A stretch of DNA of 8,294 nucleotides, from positions 1 to 8,294 of the forward strand of contig DAOVXW010000020.1 in the NCBI GenBank assembly GCA_030635945.1, written 5' to 3'. Below are positions 6,945 to 8,294 of the stretch, in pieces; position 1 is the first letter of the stretch, and every line of letters begins with the position of its first letter. The notes beneath the pieces were generated by a model, which worked only from the letters and a program-made list of their open reading frames with translations, did no database searches and was not told the DNA's origin. The DNA comes from Dehalococcoidia bacterium (GTDB lineage: Bacteria; Chloroflexota; Dehalococcoidia; Dehalococcoidales; G020351185). A program made the translations under genes and the position numbers.

Positions 6945-7807
6945 TCAGTGAGCCCCCGGCCCGTAATCTTTATGAATATATCCTCGAGGGTTGCTTCTTC
7001 GCTATGTATGGTGACCACGTTCTCCTTTTCGAAAAGGTTTTGGAGGTCTCCTGGGGTCTGGGGAGTATCCAGGACAATTTCACGGCTCTCCAGAGTGCCG
7101 CTTTTACCAGAAACCCTGGCTTTGAGTGCCCGTTTTCCATATTTCTGTTTAAGGTTGAGCGGCTTATCAAGGGCTACTATTTTGCCCTGGTTCATAAAAG
7201 CCACCCGGTCGGATAGCTTATCCGCCTCCATCATATCGTGAGTGGTTAAAAAGATGGTAGCCCCACGCTTACGTTCTTCGAGTATGATGTTTCTGATGGC
7301 TTCGGAAGATGTCGGGTCAAGACCGGTGGTGGGTTCGTCAAGAAACAGAATCTGGGGTTGGCTTACGAGAGACCGGGCAACCATAAGACGCTGCTTCATC
7401 CCTTTTGAGTAGTTTTCCACACGGTCCTTCTCGCGTTCGGCAAGCCCCACCCTTTTAAGCAGAGCATAAGCATCGAAAGATTTTACATTAAACAGGCGGG
7501 CGAAAAGGTTAAGGTTTTCTACGGCGCTCATACGCTGATAGAGGTTTGTATCTTCAAAGCAGACGCCGATTTCCGATTGCACATGTTCAATATTTTCGGG
7601 AACATCCATACCGAGAAGAATAGCCTTTCCATCTTTGGGCTTGAGCTGTCCGGTAAGCATTTTAACAGTCGTTGTCTTGCCGGCGCCGTTGGGACCCAGA
7701 AAACCAAGAATCTCTCCTTTAGCTACGCTAAAACTAATGTGGTCCACAGCTACAAGGTCACCGAACCAGTAGGCAAGTTTATCAGCAACAATAGCATCTT
7801 GAGCCAT
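6941..7807 (-). CDS. ABC transporter ATP-binding protein (ABC-2/drug-export type)
   Basis: This cytoplasmic ATPase drives the two permeases encoded immediately downstream. From the ATG at 7807 it has 288 residues. Walker A GPNGAGKTT (38-46), signature YSKGMKQRL (133-141), Walker B ILFLDEP with catalytic Glu158 (153-159) and the H-loop TTHD with His190 are intact. The Q-loop position reads VCFEDTNLY with Glu85 in place of Gln, a variant I associate with NatA/DrrA-like exporters. The signature has SKG for SGG. The C-terminal 70 residues form the extra domain common in this subfamily (DUF4162-like) and end in ATLEDIFIKITGRG. The frame is open to an ATG at 7843, and a second ATG sits at 7810. AAAGGAG at 7819-7813 is 5 bases from 7807 and only 2 from 7810, so 7807 is preferred. 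First gene of a translationally coupled three-gene operon. Confidence 0.95.
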   Translation of the reverse strand: MAQDAIVADKLAYWFGDLVAVDHISFSVAKGEILGFLGPNGAGKTTTVKMLTGQLKPKDGKAILLGMDVPENIEHVQSEIGVCFEDTNLYQRMSAVENLNLFARLFNVKSFDAYALLKRVGLAEREKDRVENYSKGMKQRLMVARSLVSQPQILFLDEPTTGLDPTSSEAIRNIILEERKRGATIFLTTHDMMEADKLSDRVAFMNQGKIVALDKPLNLKQKYGKRALKARVSGKSGTLESREIVLDTPQTPGDLQNLFEKENVVTIHSEEATLEDIFIKITGRGLTE

Positions 7808-7812
7808 CATAA

Positions 7813-7819
7813 CTCCTTT
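7813..7819 (-). promoter_or_regulatory. Ribosome binding site deciding the ABC ATPase start
   Basis: On the minus strand AAAGGAG is followed by TTATG and then ATGGCT. The spacing is 5 bases to the ATG at 7807. The longer form starting at 7843 would place this site inside coding sequence and add a 12-residue hydrophobic extension absent from typical ABC ATPases. Confidence 0.75.
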
Positions 7820-7873
7820 CATAAATGGAATGATAAAAAACAAATAAGGCAGGAAATTAAAATATTACGGGAT

Positions 7874-7902
7874 ATTATAGTTCAATACCGAAAGAAGCAC
7901 AA
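7874..7902 (-). promoter_or_regulatory. Candidate promoter of the ABC exporter operon
   Basis: On the minus strand TTGTGC (7902-7897) is 17 bases from a perfect TATAAT (7879-7874). Transcription would start near 7867 and leave a leader of about 60 bases before the ATG at 7807. Confidence 0.55.
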
Positions 7903-7943
7903 TGCTTACTAAAGGCGATACAGGATAATGATGGAATAATAAA

Positions 7944-7972
7944 TTGAACAGAAAGCCAAATAATGGTATAAA
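7944..7972 (+). promoter_or_regulatory. Candidate promoter of the rightward transglutaminase-like gene
   Basis: TTGAAC (7944-7949) and TATAAA (7967-7972) are separated by 17 bases, 4 and 5 of 6 consensus matches at ideal spacing. Transcription would start near 7979, about 24 bases before the ATG at 8003. It is divergent from the ABC operon promoter, with 41 bases between the two -35 boxes. Confidence 0.55.
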
Positions 7973-8002
7973 GACTCAAGATAATTATAGAAATGAGGCG
8001 CT

Positions 8003-8294
8003 ATGAATACTATAAGCAAGTTCGTTGCCAGGTGGTGGCTGCGCAGTGGACGCTATAAATGGTCGAAACTACGCCGCTGGCTGTTTGAGCGCCGATATCT
8101 TAAAGAACCTCTACCGGAAGCTGATGCATTAGAGGATATAGAGACTTGTTTGAAGCAAATTACATGGAAGATGGAAGGATTAATGCATTTATACGATAGC
8201 ATCAGCTACCCGCAAACGACGTGGGTAAAGAAAAAAGATGATTGCGATGGATTCGCCAGCCTGGCGGCAGAGCTGCTGTATCGTTTGAATTCGA
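8003..8294 (+). CDS. Transglutaminase-like cysteine protease family protein, 3'-truncated by the window edge
   Basis: An open frame starts at the ATG at 8003, 4 bases after GAGG (7995-7998), and runs off the window after 97 codons. The N-terminus is very basic and rich in Trp and Arg (residues 10-32), then acidic and helical (39-65). There is no hydrophobic stretch that would make a signal peptide. The segment YPQTTWVKKKDDCDGFASLAAELL (69-92) matches the pattern around the catalytic cysteine of bacterial transglutaminase-like proteins: a charged Lys/Asp lead, D-C-D-x-F-A, then a small-residue helix. Cys81 would be the nucleophile. The expected His and Asp of the triad lie beyond the window, so activity cannot be judged. 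A good promoter lies just upstream and the gene is divergent from the ABC exporter operon. I infer family membership from one motif, so the call is moderate. Confidence 0.65.
   Translation, partial: MNTISKFVARWWLRSGRYKWSKLRRWLFERRYLKEPLPEADALEDIETCLKQITWKMEGLMHLYDSISYPQTTWVKKKDDCDGFASLAAELLYRLNS

Noticed and set aside
6672..7241. 189-codon plus-strand open frame opposite the ABC permease and ATPase
   Set aside because: It runs antisense across two well-supported coupled genes. Its composition is Ser/Arg/Phe-rich as expected of a shadow frame.

Overview
The window looks like ordinary chromosomal DNA of a free-living bacterium with moderate GC content. Genes are tightly packed, Shine-Dalgarno sites are strong, and 4-base ATGA overlaps are frequent. 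Nothing fixes the taxon. The combination of a compact trp operon, a tiny MerR-like protein and a lone PilT-like ATPase would suit Chloroflexota (Dehalococcoidia), but that is a guess from memory.

Region 1 (1-3243, plus strand) is the 3' half of a tryptophan operon: trpC (5' end missing), trpF, trpB and trpA. All three junctions overlap (13, 14 and 4 bases). The four products convert phosphoribosyl-anthranilate to tryptophan: TrpF isomerises, TrpC forms the indole ring, and TrpA/TrpB complete the synthesis. All key catalytic residues that can be checked are present. trpA carries a perfect 24-base palindrome inside its reading frame.

Region 2 (3244-4742, plus strand) starts with a 155-base intergenic stretch holding short repeats and a candidate promoter. 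It is followed by a 77-residue MerR/excisionase-like DNA-binding protein and a PilT-family hexameric ATPase. The ATPase keeps Walker A, the Asp box and the Walker B glutamate. Its His box is altered at both histidines, and no pilin or pilus assembly gene is in view.

Region 3 (4831-7843, minus strand, convergent with region 2) is a three-gene ABC-2 exporter operon: one ATPase, then two paralogous permeases, joined by two ATGA overlaps. The two permeases probably form a heterodimer around the one type of ATPase. The substrate cannot be read from the sequence.

Region 4 (7844-8294) is a divergent intergenic region with back-to-back sigma-70-type promoters. It leads leftward into the ABC operon and rightward into a gene cut by the window edge. 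The visible N-terminal part of that gene ends in a DDCDGFA motif typical of transglutaminase-like cysteine proteases.

I see no tRNA, rRNA, CRISPR array, insertion sequence or clear intrinsic terminator. The least explained parts are the HTH/PilT-like pair with its upstream repeats, and the altered His box. I found no convincing evidence of a wholly new system.
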